A DNA stretch of 59,150 bases from Elainella sp. Prado103 (GTDB lineage: Bacteria > Cyanobacteriota > Cyanobacteriia > Elainellales > Elainellaceae). The notes under the pieces are model-generated. The model saw only the letters and a list, made by a program, of their open reading frames with translations. It was not told the origin of the DNA and ran no database searches. The position numbers and the translations under genes are program-made. The stretch covers positions 1-59,150 of the forward strand of contig JALOOM010000012.1 of assembly GCA_025454395.1 (NCBI GenBank), given 5' to 3'. Of the stretch, positions 36,962-46,511 are shown piece after piece. How positions within the stretch are numbered: position 1 is the first letter of the stretch; every line of letters starts with the position of its first letter.

Positions 36962-37021
36962 TGATAAACCAAGTTCTCGTTCAGAAAAGTTCTCATTCAG
37001 AAAAGTTCTCGTTCAGAAAAT
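36962..37021. repeat. 16-bp tandem repeat, about 3.5 copies
   Basis: The unit AAGTTCTCGTTCAGAA (variant with CAT) is repeated in the petG 3' untranslated region. Confidence 0.85.
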
Positions 37022-37088
37022 GCTTGCTAAACCCTGACGCTGCATCCACTTTCTGAATATTGACTTTCAACATTCCGTATCAAGCTAG

Positions 37089-37136
37089 ACTCCCTGCGGC
37101 ATGACGGTGATTCCGTAGCCTTCAGGGAGTTTTTAT
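37089..37136 (+). terminator. Intrinsic terminator of petG
   Basis: ACTCCCTG pairs with CAGGGAGT, and inside it GGC/GCC and ACGG/CCGT extend the stem; five T follow. It is about 160 bases after the petG stop. Confidence 0.88.
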
Positions 37137-37162
37137 CTCGCCTGATGATTTGCCATATCAAT

Positions 37163-37702
37163 CTACCAGCCATAAAATGTCAGGGCCGTGTTGCCGTACA
37201 CCTTCTGACGAACGATGACTAAACCCAAGACTTGATCGGGCAACGATCGATCGGGATGGTGTTCTGCGGCCAGTTCGCCCGCCGGTGCCAAGAGTTGAGA
37301 TTGAGCAACGATTTCTAGAACGGGTCGGTAGAGATCGCTAGCATAGGGTGGATCAAAATAAACTCGATCGAACTGCTGTCCAGCCAAGCTCGGCACCTTT
37401 TTCAACAAGTCACCACAGATCACCTGAAAGGATTGCTCCGGTTTGGCGACCTGGTGCCAGTTTTGCTGAATGATGGCACAAGCCTTGCGAGACTGCTCCA
37501 GCCCGATCGCCCGAGCGGCCCCACGACATAAAGCTTCTGCCCCCATTGACCCCGCACCAGCACAAAGATCGAGCCAACTACAGCCTTCAATTGTGCCCTG
37601 CCAGATATTGAATATAGCCTGACGCACCCGAGCGGGAGTTGGACGGGTCTCTAGACCTGGCAAAGTTTTGAGCGGGCGATTGCCATAGATGCGTAAACTC
37701 AT
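37163..37702 (-). CDS. rsmD: 16S rRNA (guanine(966)-N(2))-methyltransferase
   Basis: The 179-residue protein starts with the RsmD hallmark SLRIYGNRPLKTLPG, followed by RPTPARVRQAIFNIW. WLDLCAGAGSMGAEAL binds S-adenosylmethionine and DRVYFDPPYASD carries the DPPY catalytic motif of N6/N2 methyltransferases. It methylates a guanine in the 30S decoding region. It is 97 bases downstream of hisH on the same strand; cotranscription is possible. Confidence 0.93.
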   Translation of the reverse strand: MSLRIYGNRPLKTLPGLETRPTPARVRQAIFNIWQGTIEGCSWLDLCAGAGSMGAEALCRGAARAIGLEQSRKACAIIQQNWHQVAKPEQSFQVICGDLLKKVPSLAGQQFDRVYFDPPYASDLYRPVLEIVAQSQLLAPAGELAAEHHPDRSLPDQVLGLVIVRQKVYGNTALTFYGW

Positions 37703-37799
37703 GCCAGGGGTAGGGGGATCGATTTAGCTGGAGGTAGATGCAGCAGCAATGACAGACTTAGTGGTAAAGAGCAATAGAGGAGAACGCACTGATCTTTGA

Positions 37800-38438
37800 T
37801 CACGCCCTGACTAACTGCTGTTGCCGCACCAGGGAGACGAAATTAGCGAGGATTTGCAGCCCTGCTGCGGCTGATTTTTCTGGGTGAAACTGTGTGGCCA
37901 TGATATTGTTCTGACTGATCGCCGCAGTGACTGTCTGAGTGCCATGGGTAATTACAGCGGCATTCAGACTCGGATCGGTTGGATCGGCATAGTAAGAATG
38001 GACAAAATAAAGCCAGGAGGTAGGCAACTGTTGCCAGAGCGGTAGCTGCGGTTGGGTGAGCTGAATCTGATTCCATCCCATGTGCGGGATCGTTAAGCCT
38101 GGCTCTGGGCGGAAGCGGCGCACCATGCCCGCCACCAGTCCTAGTCCAGGTTCAACCCCTTCTTCACTACCTTCAAATAAAATTTGCAGTCCCAAGCAAA
38201 TTCCTAAAAACGGCTTGCCACTGGCCACAACATCCTGAATCGGCGAAATCAAATCGCGCGATCGAAGATGCTGGATCGCCGGATCGAACGCACCGACTCC
38301 TGGCAAAATGACAGCATCAGCTTGTTCTAAATCTTTAGCTTGATCGGTCACATAGGGAGTGGCACCTGAGTTCTCTAGCCCTTTGCAGGCAGAGTGAAGA
38401 TTACCCATGTCATAGTCAATCACGGCGATCAAAGTCAT
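37800..38438 (-). CDS. hisH: Imidazole glycerol phosphate synthase glutaminase subunit
   Basis: This 212-residue class I glutamine amidotransferase has the nucleophile cysteine in FLGICLGLQILFE and the His/Glu pair in TQFHPEKSAAAG. VIDYDMGNLHSA at the start is specific for HisH. It supplies ammonia to HisF in histidine biosynthesis. No other his gene lies in the window, as is usual for dispersed cyanobacterial his genes. Confidence 0.95.
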   Translation of the reverse strand: MTLIAVIDYDMGNLHSACKGLENSGATPYVTDQAKDLEQADAVILPGVGAFDPAIQHLRSRDLISPIQDVVASGKPFLGICLGLQILFEGSEEGVEPGLGLVAGMVRRFRPEPGLTIPHMGWNQIQLTQPQLPLWQQLPTSWLYFVHSYYADPTDPSLNAAVITHGTQTVTAAISQNNIMATQFHPEKSAAAGLQILANFVSLVRQQQLVRA

Positions 38439-38501
38439 GGCTTTACTCCCAATGCGCTGAACTTTCCTATCATACGGTGAATCATTTCAGGAACGAGTGG
38501 A

Positions 38502-39266
38502 TCATTTCGAGGAGCCAAAGCGAACTTTGTAGAGCTGAAATAGTTCACCCGGTTGCTGTTTGACGATCGTTCCGCCAGCCGATTGAATCACCTGCTGCCA
38601 AGCGGTCATCGGTTCTAGAAACACTTCGGCTCCCAAATAGGTTTCTAAAATTGCCCAATTTTCAGCTAAATCTCCCGTTTCCGGCTGATCAGGATCGATC
38701 GCATCAAACACCAAAAAGCCCTCTGGCTTGAGAACCCGCTTCACTGCGGCTAACACAGATTCCCAATAGGCAGTTGGATAATAACAACTAAAACCCGTTG
38801 CGATCACCAGATCAAACTGGGCTGGATCGTAATTCAGGAGATGAGCTGGGGCAAGCTGAACGCCTTTGAACAATTTGGAGTTGAGTTGGGAGCCGCGTGC
38901 ATTCAACAGATCACGGGCGATCGTACTAATATCTTGACCGTAGAAAAAGGCTTCCCACTCACTCCAGGGATAAACCAAAAAGCTGACTCCGCAGCCTAAA
39001 TCTAAACATCGTTGTCCTTTTTTCGGTTTCGCTAGCTCCCAAAATGGTGAGGCAATCCGGCTCGTCAGCAACCCAGCTATCCATTCTTGATAGATCGGCA
39101 GGGCTTGAACTTCCTCTGGCACTTCAAATGGCTCGCGGCGATATTCCCGGTTGAATCGTAGTGCCACTGCATCTAATGTCTCTTGCCAGTCGGTAGGCTG
39201 ACTGGACTGTCCCAGAAATGTGGATAGATCGGAAGCTGAAGAAGAATTACCGCGCTTTTGAGCCAT
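38502..39266 (-). CDS. Class I SAM-dependent methyltransferase
   Basis: The 254-residue protein has motif I CLDLGCGVSFLVYPW, then AFFYGQDISTIARDLL and LVIATGFSCYYPTAYW, VLKPEGFLVFDAIDPD. This is a Rossmann-like methyltransferase; the substrate is unknown. The first 35 residues are Ser/Gln-rich and may not be part of the fold. It is 63 bases upstream of hisH on the same strand. Confidence 0.88.
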   Translation of the reverse strand: MAQKRGNSSSASDLSTFLGQSSQPTDWQETLDAVALRFNREYRREPFEVPEEVQALPIYQEWIAGLLTSRIASPFWELAKPKKGQRCLDLGCGVSFLVYPWSEWEAFFYGQDISTIARDLLNARGSQLNSKLFKGVQLAPAHLLNYDPAQFDLVIATGFSCYYPTAYWESVLAAVKRVLKPEGFLVFDAIDPDQPETGDLAENWAILETYLGAEVFLEPMTAWQQVIQSAGGTIVKQQPGELFQLYKVRFGSSK

Positions 39267-39349
39267 GGATGAAAGTCAGGTTGAGCTGAAGAAAATGCAG
39301 GTGAAAATGTAACCCAAAGATTACCCTAGGGGGAGCTAGCCGATCGAAT

Positions 39350-39529
39350 CTAGCCCTTTAACGCTCGGTTGAAGTTTTGCCGGTAGGAACTTGATACCAT
39401 CATCAGTGGCCACAGCAGCGCTAAGTAAGCTCGCCCACTACTAAAGTTGGTGCGGTGAAAGCCAGTCCAAAACTTCCAAACACCGCCAACATACACCACA
39501 ATTGCGAGTAATCCAACGAGTTCAAGCAT
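39350..39529 (-). CDS. Small membrane protein of 59 residues
   Basis: A 59-codon frame from ATG to TAG. Two hydrophobic segments (LVGLLAIVVYVGGVWKFW and AYLALLWPLMMVS) flank a polar loop with FHRTNFSSGR, and the end is YRQNFNRALKG. This sequence pattern is typical of a small conserved cyanobacterial membrane protein of unknown role. AAGAGG lies a few bases before the ATG, a fair ribosome site. It is below the usual annotation size limit. Confidence 0.72.
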   Translation of the reverse strand: MLELVGLLAIVVYVGGVWKFWTGFHRTNFSSGRAYLALLWPLMMVSSSYRQNFNRALKG

Positions 39530-39560
39530 GACCTCTTTCTCCTAAACGCTGCATTGGAAT

Positions 39561-39612
39561 GAGACTGTATTGCGAAACTGTATTGCGAGACTGTATTGCG
39601 AGACTGTGCTGG
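39561..39612. repeat. 13-bp tandem repeat, 4 copies
   Basis: The unit GAGACTGTATTGC is repeated at 39561, 39574, 39587 and 39600, with the second copy GAAACTG and the last changed to GTGCTGG. Confidence 0.92.
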
Positions 39613-39672
39613 GATACGATTCTGAAAGACATGCCCTTAAAGCATTGTTCTCAAGACCCCCTTCTTCAGTTT

Positions 39673-39905
39673 GACATCCTCTCCACGCAAATCAAAGATG
39701 ATGTGTGGAGATTCCCTGAGCTGCAATATTCTCGATCGAGTTGAGCCGCATTCAGGGCATGGATGCCCTCTCCCGCTGAGATCTTCCCTGACCTCCGCTC
39801 CACAGTTAGGACATTCCTGAGTTAGGACACTCCTGAGTTAGGACACTCCTGAGATGTCCCTCGTGCATCCACCTTGCCATCTCGCTTAAAACAGTTCCCG
39901 CCAAG
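39673..39905 (-). mobile_element. IS200/IS605 TnpB 3' remnant with right-end hairpin
   Basis: Read leftwards, the sequence encodes KVDARGTSQECPN, then after a repeat expansion QECPNCGAEVREDLSGRGHP, then CPECG. This is the C-terminal zinc ribbon of TnpB with the preceding TSQ(E/T)CP motif. The rest of the gene is missing and the frame is broken by the repeat. CTCCAC/GTGGAG at 39681-39710, next to GACATCCT, matches the subterminal hairpin of IS605-type elements. Transposition from this copy is impossible. Confidence 0.7.
39805..39852. repeat. 16-bp tandem repeat, 3 copies, inside the TnpB remnant
   Basis: The unit GTTAGGACACTCCTGA is repeated three times (first copy with ATT for ACT). On the coding strand it triplicates the codons for QECPN; the 16-base unit breaks the frame. 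Confidence 0.92.
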
Positions 39906-40011
39906 GCAGAGGAGAAGTTGGGAGCCTTTTCACCTTAACCAATATGCAATCGGCTTGGTAATCTTAGAAATAAGCATCCTTTGTTAAAAACGATTACGCT
40001 CCTGAAGCCCT

Positions 40012-43000
40012 ATGATCCACCCCTTTCTCGCCCATCTCCACAGCCCTGCACGACCCGTGATTGTGTTTGATGGAGCCATGGGCACCAACATCCAGGTGCA
40101 AAACCTGACCGCAGCCGATTTTGGCGGGGCAGAGTATGAAGGGTGCAATGAATATTTAGTCATGACCAAGCCGGAAGCCATTGCCAAGGTGCATCGTGAT
40201 TTTTTGGCGGCTGGGGCGGATGTGATTGAAACCGACACCTTTGGCAGCAGTCCGCTGGTATTGGCCGAATATAATCTAGCCGATCAGGCGTACAGTCTGA
40301 GCCGCCGTGCCGCTGAGCTCGCCAAACAATGTGCCCAAGAATTTTCCACCCCCGAAAAGCCCCGGTTTGTGGCGGGATCGATCGGCCCGGGCACCAAATT
40401 GCCGACTCTAGGGCATATTCGCTACGACGATCTGAAAGCCTCATTCCAGATTCAGGCAGAAGGGCTGTTTGATGGCGGCGTGGATCTGTTTATTATTGAA
40501 ACCTGCCAGGATGTGCTGCAAATCAAAGCGGCCCTGAATGCAGTTGAGGCGGTATTTGCTGCTAAAGGGGAACGGCGACCGCTGATGGTGTCGGTGACGA
40601 TGGAAGTGCAAGGCACGATGCTGGTCGGAACCGATATTAGTGGGGTGCTAGCCATTTTGGAGCCCTACCCGATCGATATCTTGGGACTGAACTGCGCTAC
40701 TGGCCCTGATCGGATGGCCGAGCATATTAAATATTTAGCCGAAAATGCCCCGTTCACGATTTCCTGCATTCCAAATGCGGGTTTGCCAGAGAACATTGGC
40801 GGCCATGCCCACTATAAGCTCACCCCGATCGAACTACAGATGTCCCTGCATCGGTTTGTGGAAGACTGGGGCGTGCAGGTGATCGGCGGCTGTTGCGGCA
40901 CTCGTCCAGAACATATTCAGGCTTTAGCAGAAATTGCGGCCAAGCTCACGCCCAAACCCAGAGCGGTACGGTTGAACGATCGAGCCTGGATGAATGGGCA
41001 GGTGGTGGCTTCAGATACGCCCCGCCCACCGTTGAACTACATGCCGTCGGCGGCTTCCATCTACACGGCTCAGCCCTACCAGCAGGACAATTCCTTCTTA
41101 ATTGTGGGAGAGCGCCTCAATGCCAGTGGTTCCAAAAAAGTGCGGGAACTATTAAATGCCGAAGACTGGGATGGCTTGATCGCGGTCGCTAAATCCCAAG
41201 TTAAGGAAGGATCCCATGTCCTGGATGTGAACGTGGACTATGTGGGGCGCAATGGCGAACAGGATATGCAGGAGTTGGTGTCACGCCTGGTCACCAATGT
41301 GACTTTGCCGCTGATGCTGGACTCGACCGAGTGGACGAAGATGGAAGCCGGGCTGAAAGTGGCGGGCGGCAAATGCATCCTCAACTCGACCAACTATGAA
41401 GATGGGGACGAGCGCTTCTTTAAGGTGCTGGAGTTGGCCAAACAGTATGGGGCAGGGGTAGTAATCGGCACGATCGATGAAGAAGGCATGGCCCGCACGG
41501 CCGAACGCAAGTTTCAGATCGCCCAGCGAGCCTACCGCGATGCCTTGGAGTTTGGCATTCCGCCTCACGAAATTTTCTATGACACGCTAGCTCTGCCGAT
41601 CTCCACCGGAATCGAGGAGGATCGGGAAAACGGCAAGGCGACGATCGAAGCGATTCGGATGATCCGGGAAACCTTACCCGGTGTGCATTTCATGTTGGGG
41701 GTATCGAATATTTCCTTTGGCTTGAGTCCGGCAGCCCGGATCACGCTCAACTCGATGTTTTTGCATGAAGCAACCCAGGTGGGCATGGATGGAGCGATCG
41801 TATCGGCCGCCAAAATTTTACCCCTGGCCAAAATTGATCCTGACCACCAGCAGGTCTGCCGCGATCTGATCTACGATCGCCGCCAGTTTGATGACAACGG
41901 CATTTGCATTTACGATCCGCTGACGCGCTTAACCGAACTGTTTGTTGGGGTGAGTGCCAAAGATGCCCGATCGAACAATGCCCTGGCCGATTTGCCGATC
42001 GAAGCCCGCCTGAAGCAACACATTATTGACGGCGAACGGATCGGTTTAGAAGATGCCCTGAAGCTGGCGCTGGAGCAATATCCACCCCTGCATATCATCA
42101 ACACTTTTTTGCTGGATGGCATGAAGGTCGTGGGTGAGTTATTTGGTTCCGGTCAGATGCAGTTGCCATTTGTATTGCAGTCGGCCGAAACGATGAAATC
42201 AGCGGTAGCCTTCCTGGAACCATTTATGGAGAAGACGGACAGCAATGCTGGCAAAGGGAAGTTTTTGATCGCAACGGTGAAGGGTGATGTACATGATATC
42301 GGTAAGAACCTCGTTGATATTATCCTGACCAACAACGGTTACAAAGTCATTAATTTAGGAATTAAACAGCCTGTAGAGGCGATCATTGATGCCTACCATC
42401 AGCACCAGCCTGACTGCATCGCCATGAGCGGCTTGCTAGTCAAATCCACTGCCTTCATGAAGGAAAACCTGGAGGTGTTTAACGATCGGGGCATTCAAGT
42501 GCCGGTGATTTTGGGAGGGGCGGCTCTGACTCCAAAATTTGTCTACGAAGACTGCCAGAACGCCTATCGAGGTCAGGTAATTTACGGGAAAGATGCCTTT
42601 GCCGATCTCACCTTTATGGATCGGTTGATGCCTGCCAAGCGATCGGAGCAATGGAGCGACAGGGAAGGCTTTTTGGGAGAGTATGCCCCATATAACCAGA
42701 AAGGACGCAAGGCGATCGAAGCGGCAGAGCGGGAGTTGAACGGCGTGCCGACCCAACCGGAACGGACTGAGCCGGAGGTGATCGACACCAACCGCTCGGA
42801 AGCCGTAGCGCTGGATATTCCCCGCCCAGTTCCGCCTTTCTGGGGCACTCGCATTCTCAATCCTACCGATCTCTCTCTGGACGAAATCTTCGACTATTTG
42901 GATTTGCCGGCCCTCGTCGCGGGTCAATGGCAGTTCCGTAAACCCAAGGAGCAGAGCCGGGAGGAGTATGATGCTTTTCTGGCAGAGAAAGTTTACCCGA

Positions 43001-43650
43001 TTTTGGCAGAGTGGAAGCAGCGAGTGATCCGGGAAGATCTGCTGCATCCCCAGTTGGTGTATGGCTATTTTCCCTGTGCGGCGATCGACAATTCTGTGCT
43101 GATTTACGATCCAGCCGTAGTTGAGCAAGGGCTATCCCCTGCTACGGCTCAACCGATCGTGACTTGGAACTTCCCGCGCCAAAAATCCCTGCGTCGCCTC
43201 TGCATTGCCGATTTCTTCCGCCCGGTGAGTGAGAATCAGTTTGATGTGTTCCCGATGCAGGCGGTGACGGTGGGATCGATCGCGACGGAGTTTGCCCAAA
43301 AGCTGTTTGCGGCTAACCAATATACCGACTATCTCTATTTTCATGGGCTGGCGGTGCAGGTGGCAGAAGCGTTAGCTGAGTGGTGTCATGCCCGGATTCG
43401 CGGCGAGTTGGGCTATGGGGATCAGGAACCAGACAATATTCGCGATATGTTGGCGCAGCGTTATCAGGGATCGCGCTATAGTTTTGGCTATCCGGCCTGT
43501 CCGAATGTGACCGATCAGTTGCAGCAGCTTGCGTTATTGGCGACCGATCGGATTGGTATGTCGATGGATGAGAGTGAGCAGCTTTATCCGGAGCAGTCTA
43601 CGACGGCGTTGATTGTGTATCATCCGGTGGCGAAGTATTTTAGTGCGTAA
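40012..43650 (+). CDS. metH: Cobalamin-dependent methionine synthase
   Basis: The 1212-residue, four-module enzyme methylates homocysteine with 5-methyltetrahydrofolate. The homocysteine domain (1-320) has zinc cysteines in LGLNCATGP and [12 protein letters not shown]. The pterin domain (about 350-640) contains [11 protein letters not shown] and MLDSTEW. The cobalamin domain has [13 protein letters not shown] (base-off histidine near residue 760) and [12 protein letters not shown]. The C-terminal activation domain (about 940-1200) contains the AdoMet-binding [11 protein letters not shown] region and [10 protein letters not shown]. All modules look intact. No B12 riboswitch was recognised upstream. 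Confidence 0.96.
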   Translation: MIHPFLAHLHSPARPVIVFDGAMGTNIQVQNLTAADFGGAEYEGCNEYLVMTKPEAIAKVHRDFLAAGADVIETDTFGSSPLVLAEYNLADQAYSLSRRAAELAKQCAQEFSTPEKPRFVAGSIGPGTKLPTLGHIRYDDLKASFQIQAEGLFDGGVDLFIIETCQDVLQIKAALNAVEAVFAAKGERRPLMVSVTMEVQGTMLVGTDISGVLAILEPYPIDILGLNCATGPDRMAEHIKYLAENAPFTISCIPNAGLPENIGGHAHYKLTPIELQMSLHRFVEDWGVQVIGGCCGTRPEHIQALAEIAAKLTPKPRAVRLNDRAWMNGQVVASDTPRPPLNYMPSAASIYTAQPYQQDNSFLIVGERLNASGSKKVRELLNAEDWDGLIAVAKSQVKEGSHVLDVNVDYVGRNGEQDMQELVSRLVTNVTLPLMLDSTEWTKMEAGLKVAGGKCILNSTNYEDGDERFFKVLELAKQYGAGVVIGTIDEEGMARTAERKFQIAQRAYRDALEFGIPPHEIFYDTLALPISTGIEEDRENGKATIEAIRMIRETLPGVHFMLGVSNISFGLSPAARITLNSMFLHEATQVGMDGAIVSAAKILPLAKIDPDHQQVCRDLIYDRRQFDDNGICIYDPLTRLTELFVGVSAKDARSNNALADLPIEARLKQHIIDGERIGLEDALKLALEQYPPLHIINTFLLDGMKVVGELFGSGQMQLPFVLQSAETMKSAVAFLEPFMEKTDSNAGKGKFLIATVKGDVHDIGKNLVDIILTNNGYKVINLGIKQPVEAIIDAYHQHQPDCIAMSGLLVKSTAFMKENLEVFNDRGIQVPVILGGAALTPKFVYEDCQNAYRGQVIYGKDAFADLTFMDRLMPAKRSEQWSDREGFLGEYAPYNQKGRKAIEAAERELNGVPTQPERTEPEVIDTNRSEAVALDIPRPVPPFWGTRILNPTDLSLDEIFDYLDLPALVAGQWQFRKPKEQSREEYDAFLAEKVYPILAEWKQRVIREDLLHPQLVYGYFPCAAIDNSVLIYDPAVVEQGLSPATAQPIVTWNFPRQKSLRRLCIADFFRPVSENQFDVFPMQAVTVGSIATEFAQKLFAANQYTDYLYFHGLAVQVAEALAEWCHARIRGELGYGDQEPDNIRDMLAQRYQGSRYSFGYPACPNVTDQLQQLALLATDRIGMSMDESEQLYPEQSTTALIVYHPVAKYFSA

Positions 43651-43657
43651 GATCCAA

Positions 43658-43689
43658 GGCAAATCACAGCATACATCTGATGATTTGCC
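43658..43689. other. Perfect hairpin between convergent metH and the NACHT remnant
   Basis: GGCAAATCA and TGATTTGCC form a perfect nine-pair stem with a 14-base loop starting seven bases after metH. Neither strand has a T-tract, so this is not a classical terminator, though it may stabilise the metH mRNA end. Confidence 0.5.
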
Positions 43690-43749
43690 ACATACCAAAA
43701 ATTATATTGGGCAAAGAAAAACCATCCCTAATTTTAATGCTGATGAGAT

Positions 43750-44864
43750 CTACTTCATCTCAGCAAAATGCTCCAATAGCATCCGGTGAATAAAGATGTA
43801 ACCACCACCAACTTTCTGCAAAAAAATACGCTCACTAGCATAGTCAAGTAGGCGAACCAGATTGAGCGGGACACGATCTCTCATCCACAGGAGAACCCGT
43901 AAATTATAATGTTGAATGACATTAATCCCACCCCCGAACAGTAAGCCCCAAATAAGTCCCCAGGTTATTATAGAGGTCTTAGACTGAATCCCCATAGGGA
44001 AGAAATTCAGAATGACCATGCCTAAAATCAGCCAACTAATCACTGTAATGATCCCTGCATTAACAGCCGCTCTCCTAATTCCTTGGTTAGGGATAGCTTT
44101 TGCTTCTATCTCAGAGCCTTTTATCGCGTGAATTATTCCGATAATGAATCCTAAAATCAATCCGAGAATAACACTGGCGATTATATTTTCCTCAGTTGCT
44201 CCATCTCGACAGATTCGGACGCACCACAATAGGGCAAATGGACAGAGAGCCAAGCCCCATATTAATCCCCTGATCAAACCATTCAATAGATCCTTCGTCG
44301 TTTTCCGCCAAGGCTATGTCAATGTTTCAAATGTCTTAATTTCAACTGTACTTATACCAAAGTATCCAAATAAAACTAGGCCCCATGCGAATATATTGAG
44401 GACAACAGCGTTAGCATGGTTGAGCTGCGTATTGCCCAAATCCAATGTTGTTCCCAAGAACAAGATCAAAGAAATGACTAAGATTCCAGCCAAGATGGTG
44501 CCAAGCCTGTAGAACATATTTTCAGCTTTGCTTTGCAACCAACTTGGCTGCATTTGTTCAATTAAAAGTATAGATTGAGATGTTTTAGACATTCTTTGCG
44601 CCAACCAACTCAACCATTGAACGGTCTTTTCTCTGGGGTATTTCTGGTTGACTCTTTTGCGTTGAAACATTCGATCAATATAGGTGCTAAACAGGTGCTG
44701 ACGGCGAATTTCTAATGAACCTGTTTGAGGAATTTCTCGCACTTCATCTAACCAGCGCAAGTAGGCTTGAAAATTTTGAGCTACTTTGCCTACATGGCAA
44801 CGCCATCGATCTAAACTGCTACATTCTGTCTTTTGATTGCAGAGGCCTGCTTGATTCCTTGCCC
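43750..44864 (-). pseudogene. NACHT-type STAND NTPase, C-terminal remnant with in-frame amber codon
   Basis: The upstream part contains RRQHLFSTYIDRMFQRKRVN, QKYPREKTVQWLSWLAQRM and LLIEQMQPSWLQ, typical of the segment after the NTPase in cyanobacterial NACHT proteins. The downstream part has glycine-rich membrane helices, AIPNQGIRRAAVNAG and LDYASERIFLQKVGGGYIFIHR with LLEHFA, the usual C-terminus of this family. The two halves are in the same frame, separated by TAG at 44314-44316, in the context ETLT-stop-PWRKTTKDLL where TGG (Trp) is expected. The P-loop and all N-terminal domains are absent. The remains end at the adjacent PII-like gene, so the gene is dead by truncation plus a nonsense codon. 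Confidence 0.78.
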
Positions 44865-45176
44865 TCATTCCTCCAGTTGTATTGATCGAATCTCCAGCGC
44901 ATCTGAAATCAGACAAACTCCACCGAAACGATTCAAGATAGGGCGAATCAGTTCGATCGCCTGTTCAAGCTGAGTCGGAGTACAAATAGCAATCACATAA
45001 TCATTTTCCATCCCATCCAAATCAGTTGTAGTCGTTCCGCGAATACCATGACCTTCCACATTTCGAATAACAGTATAGCGAGCGATCCCAGCTTGTTTTA
45101 GCGCAGCAGTAATTTTATGAAACTCGATCGAATCAGAAATAATCTCGATTCGTTTAACAGAACGCATCAGTCTCAC
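44865..45176 (-). CDS. sbtB: PII-like regulator paired with SbtA (SbtB-like)
   Basis: The 103-residue protein has the ferredoxin-like beta-alpha-beta pattern of PII proteins: VKRIEIISDSIEFHKITAAL, GIARYTVIRNVEGHG and DYVIAICTPTQLEQAIELI. It is 36 bases downstream of sbtA on the same strand, the standard sbtA-sbtB order. SbtB proteins bind adenine nucleotides and inhibit SbtA. The C-terminal CGPxGC redox segment of some SbtB proteins is absent; the end is SIQLEE. Adenylate sensing is inferred from family and position. Confidence 0.85.
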   Translation of the reverse strand: MRLMRSVKRIEIISDSIEFHKITAALKQAGIARYTVIRNVEGHGIRGTTTTDLDGMENDYVIAICTPTQLEQAIELIRPILNRFGGVCLISDALEIRSIQLEE

Positions 45177-45212
45177 TCTCCAAATGCTAAAACTAAAAAC
45201 TAAGACTCAAAA

Positions 45213-46229
45213 TCAATACCAGAGCAAATTAACACCATAGAGGTAAAGGGGGATTCCCAAAATGATATTGAATGGGAATGTTACAGCCAAAGCTGCTGAT
45301 ACATAAAGACTAGGATTTGCCTCCGGCACCGTTAACCGCATAGCAGCAGGGACGGCAATATAAGAAGCACTGGCACAGAGCACACAAAATAGGAGCGCAT
45401 CTCCTTGAGACATGCCGATTAGATACGCTAACCCCAGCCCGATCGCCGCATTCAGCATAGGAATGAGAATGGCAAAGGCAATCAGAAATATACCCGTTTT
45501 CCTCAGATCCTTAATCCGCTTGGCAGCTACTAACCCCATATCCAGCAGAAAGAAAGTGAGTACGCCATAAAATAAATCTTGCGCAAACGGTTTAAGGGTT
45601 TCCCAGCCATGTTCCCCTGTCAGTATGCCAACCAACAAACTGCCAACCAACAGAAAAACGGAGCTATTCAGAAACGCTTCTCGCAACACTTCCGACCAGT
45701 TGAAGGCTTCTGCATCATCCACCCCAGTTCCCTCAGATCCCAGTTCTGCGGCGTGCTTTTTCTGCGGCGCAGTAAACAGTTTAACTAGCACCAAGCCCAC
45801 AATAATAGCCGGTGACTCCATTAGCGCTAAGGCTGCCACCATGTAGCCATCAAAGGCAATCTCTAGTTGTTGCAAAAACGATCCGGCCGTAATGAAGGTG
45901 ACAGCACTAATCGATCCATAGGTAGCGGCAATAGCGGCAGCATTGTAAGCATCTAGCTTCCAGCGCAGAATGAAAAAGGTATAAAGCGGTACGGCACAAG
46001 CCATCAGCACCGCCGCTAAAATCGTTAGCACCACTTCCTGATTGATTCCACTCTTGACCAATTCCACCCCACCCTTAAAGCCGATTGCAAACAACAGGTA
46101 GAGCGAAAACAGCTTGGGCAGCGGAGCCGGAATTTCTAAATCTGATCGCACAAAAATCGCCAGCATTCCCAAGAAAAAGAACAGGACGGGCGGATTAAGA
46201 ATATTTGACAAAATCAGGCTGGCATTCAT
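45213..46229 (-). CDS. sbtA: SbtA sodium-dependent bicarbonate symporter
   Basis: About 338 residues from ATG 46229 (MNASLILSNILNPPVLFF); an upstream ATG at 46259 adds ten. Ten membrane helices are arranged as two inverted halves. Conserved stretches are LYLLFAIGFKGGVEL, AATYGSISAVTFITA, YMVAALALMESPAI, FFLLDMGLVAAKRI and CASASYIAVPAAMRL. These define the SbtA (DUF897) family, high-affinity Na+/HCO3- symporters induced at low CO2. The loop between the halves (about 165-200, charged) is where SbtB binds in studied members. Confidence 0.93.
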   Translation of the reverse strand: MNASLILSNILNPPVLFFFLGMLAIFVRSDLEIPAPLPKLFSLYLLFAIGFKGGVELVKSGINQEVVLTILAAVLMACAVPLYTFFILRWKLDAYNAAAIAATYGSISAVTFITAGSFLQQLEIAFDGYMVAALALMESPAIIVGLVLVKLFTAPQKKHAAELGSEGTGVDDAEAFNWSEVLREAFLNSSVFLLVGSLLVGILTGEHGWETLKPFAQDLFYGVLTFFLLDMGLVAAKRIKDLRKTGIFLIAFAILIPMLNAAIGLGLAYLIGMSQGDALLFCVLCASASYIAVPAAMRLTVPEANPSLYVSAALAVTFPFNIILGIPLYLYGVNLLWY

Positions 46230-46392
46230 GACCAAAACTCCCCAACCTGATTTGTCCACACCTTACCAGATCGCAAACCTTGAGTCATAACGGAGAACCA
46301 ATCTAACACGCATGGGCATAGGGCATCCCACGCTGTGAATCAGTTTTCTCATCATAGACTGAATTCTTGATCGATCATTCATCCAGTCTATT

Positions 46393-46505
46393 CAAGTTGG
46401 CGCATCGCAAGTTGGCGCATCGCAAGTTGGCGCATCGCATCCAGGTTGAGTCACGCTGACCCAGGTTGATTCAAGTTGATCTGGGCTGATCCAGGTTGAT
46501 CCCCG
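46393..46505. repeat. 15-bp tandem repeat (3 copies) plus a degenerate CCAGGTTGA cluster
   Basis: CAAGTTGGCGCATCG is perfectly repeated at 46393, 46408 and 46423. It is followed to 46505 by irregular copies of (C)CAGGTTGA(T/G)C. It lies between the convergent-free ends of sbtA upstream DNA and the glycosidase-like gene. Confidence 0.85.
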
Positions 46506-46511
46506 CAACAC

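Larger units (their letters stand above)
39530..40011. other. Intergenic region with repeat array and mobile-element remnant
   Basis: Apart from the listed array and TnpB remnant no gene is seen. The last 100 bases are the probable metH promoter. No cobalamin riboswitch-like fold was recognised. Confidence 0.5.

Noticed and set aside
39906-40011. Cobalamin riboswitch upstream of metH
   Set aside because: The leader is too short and no B12-box-like sequence or suitable pairing is seen.
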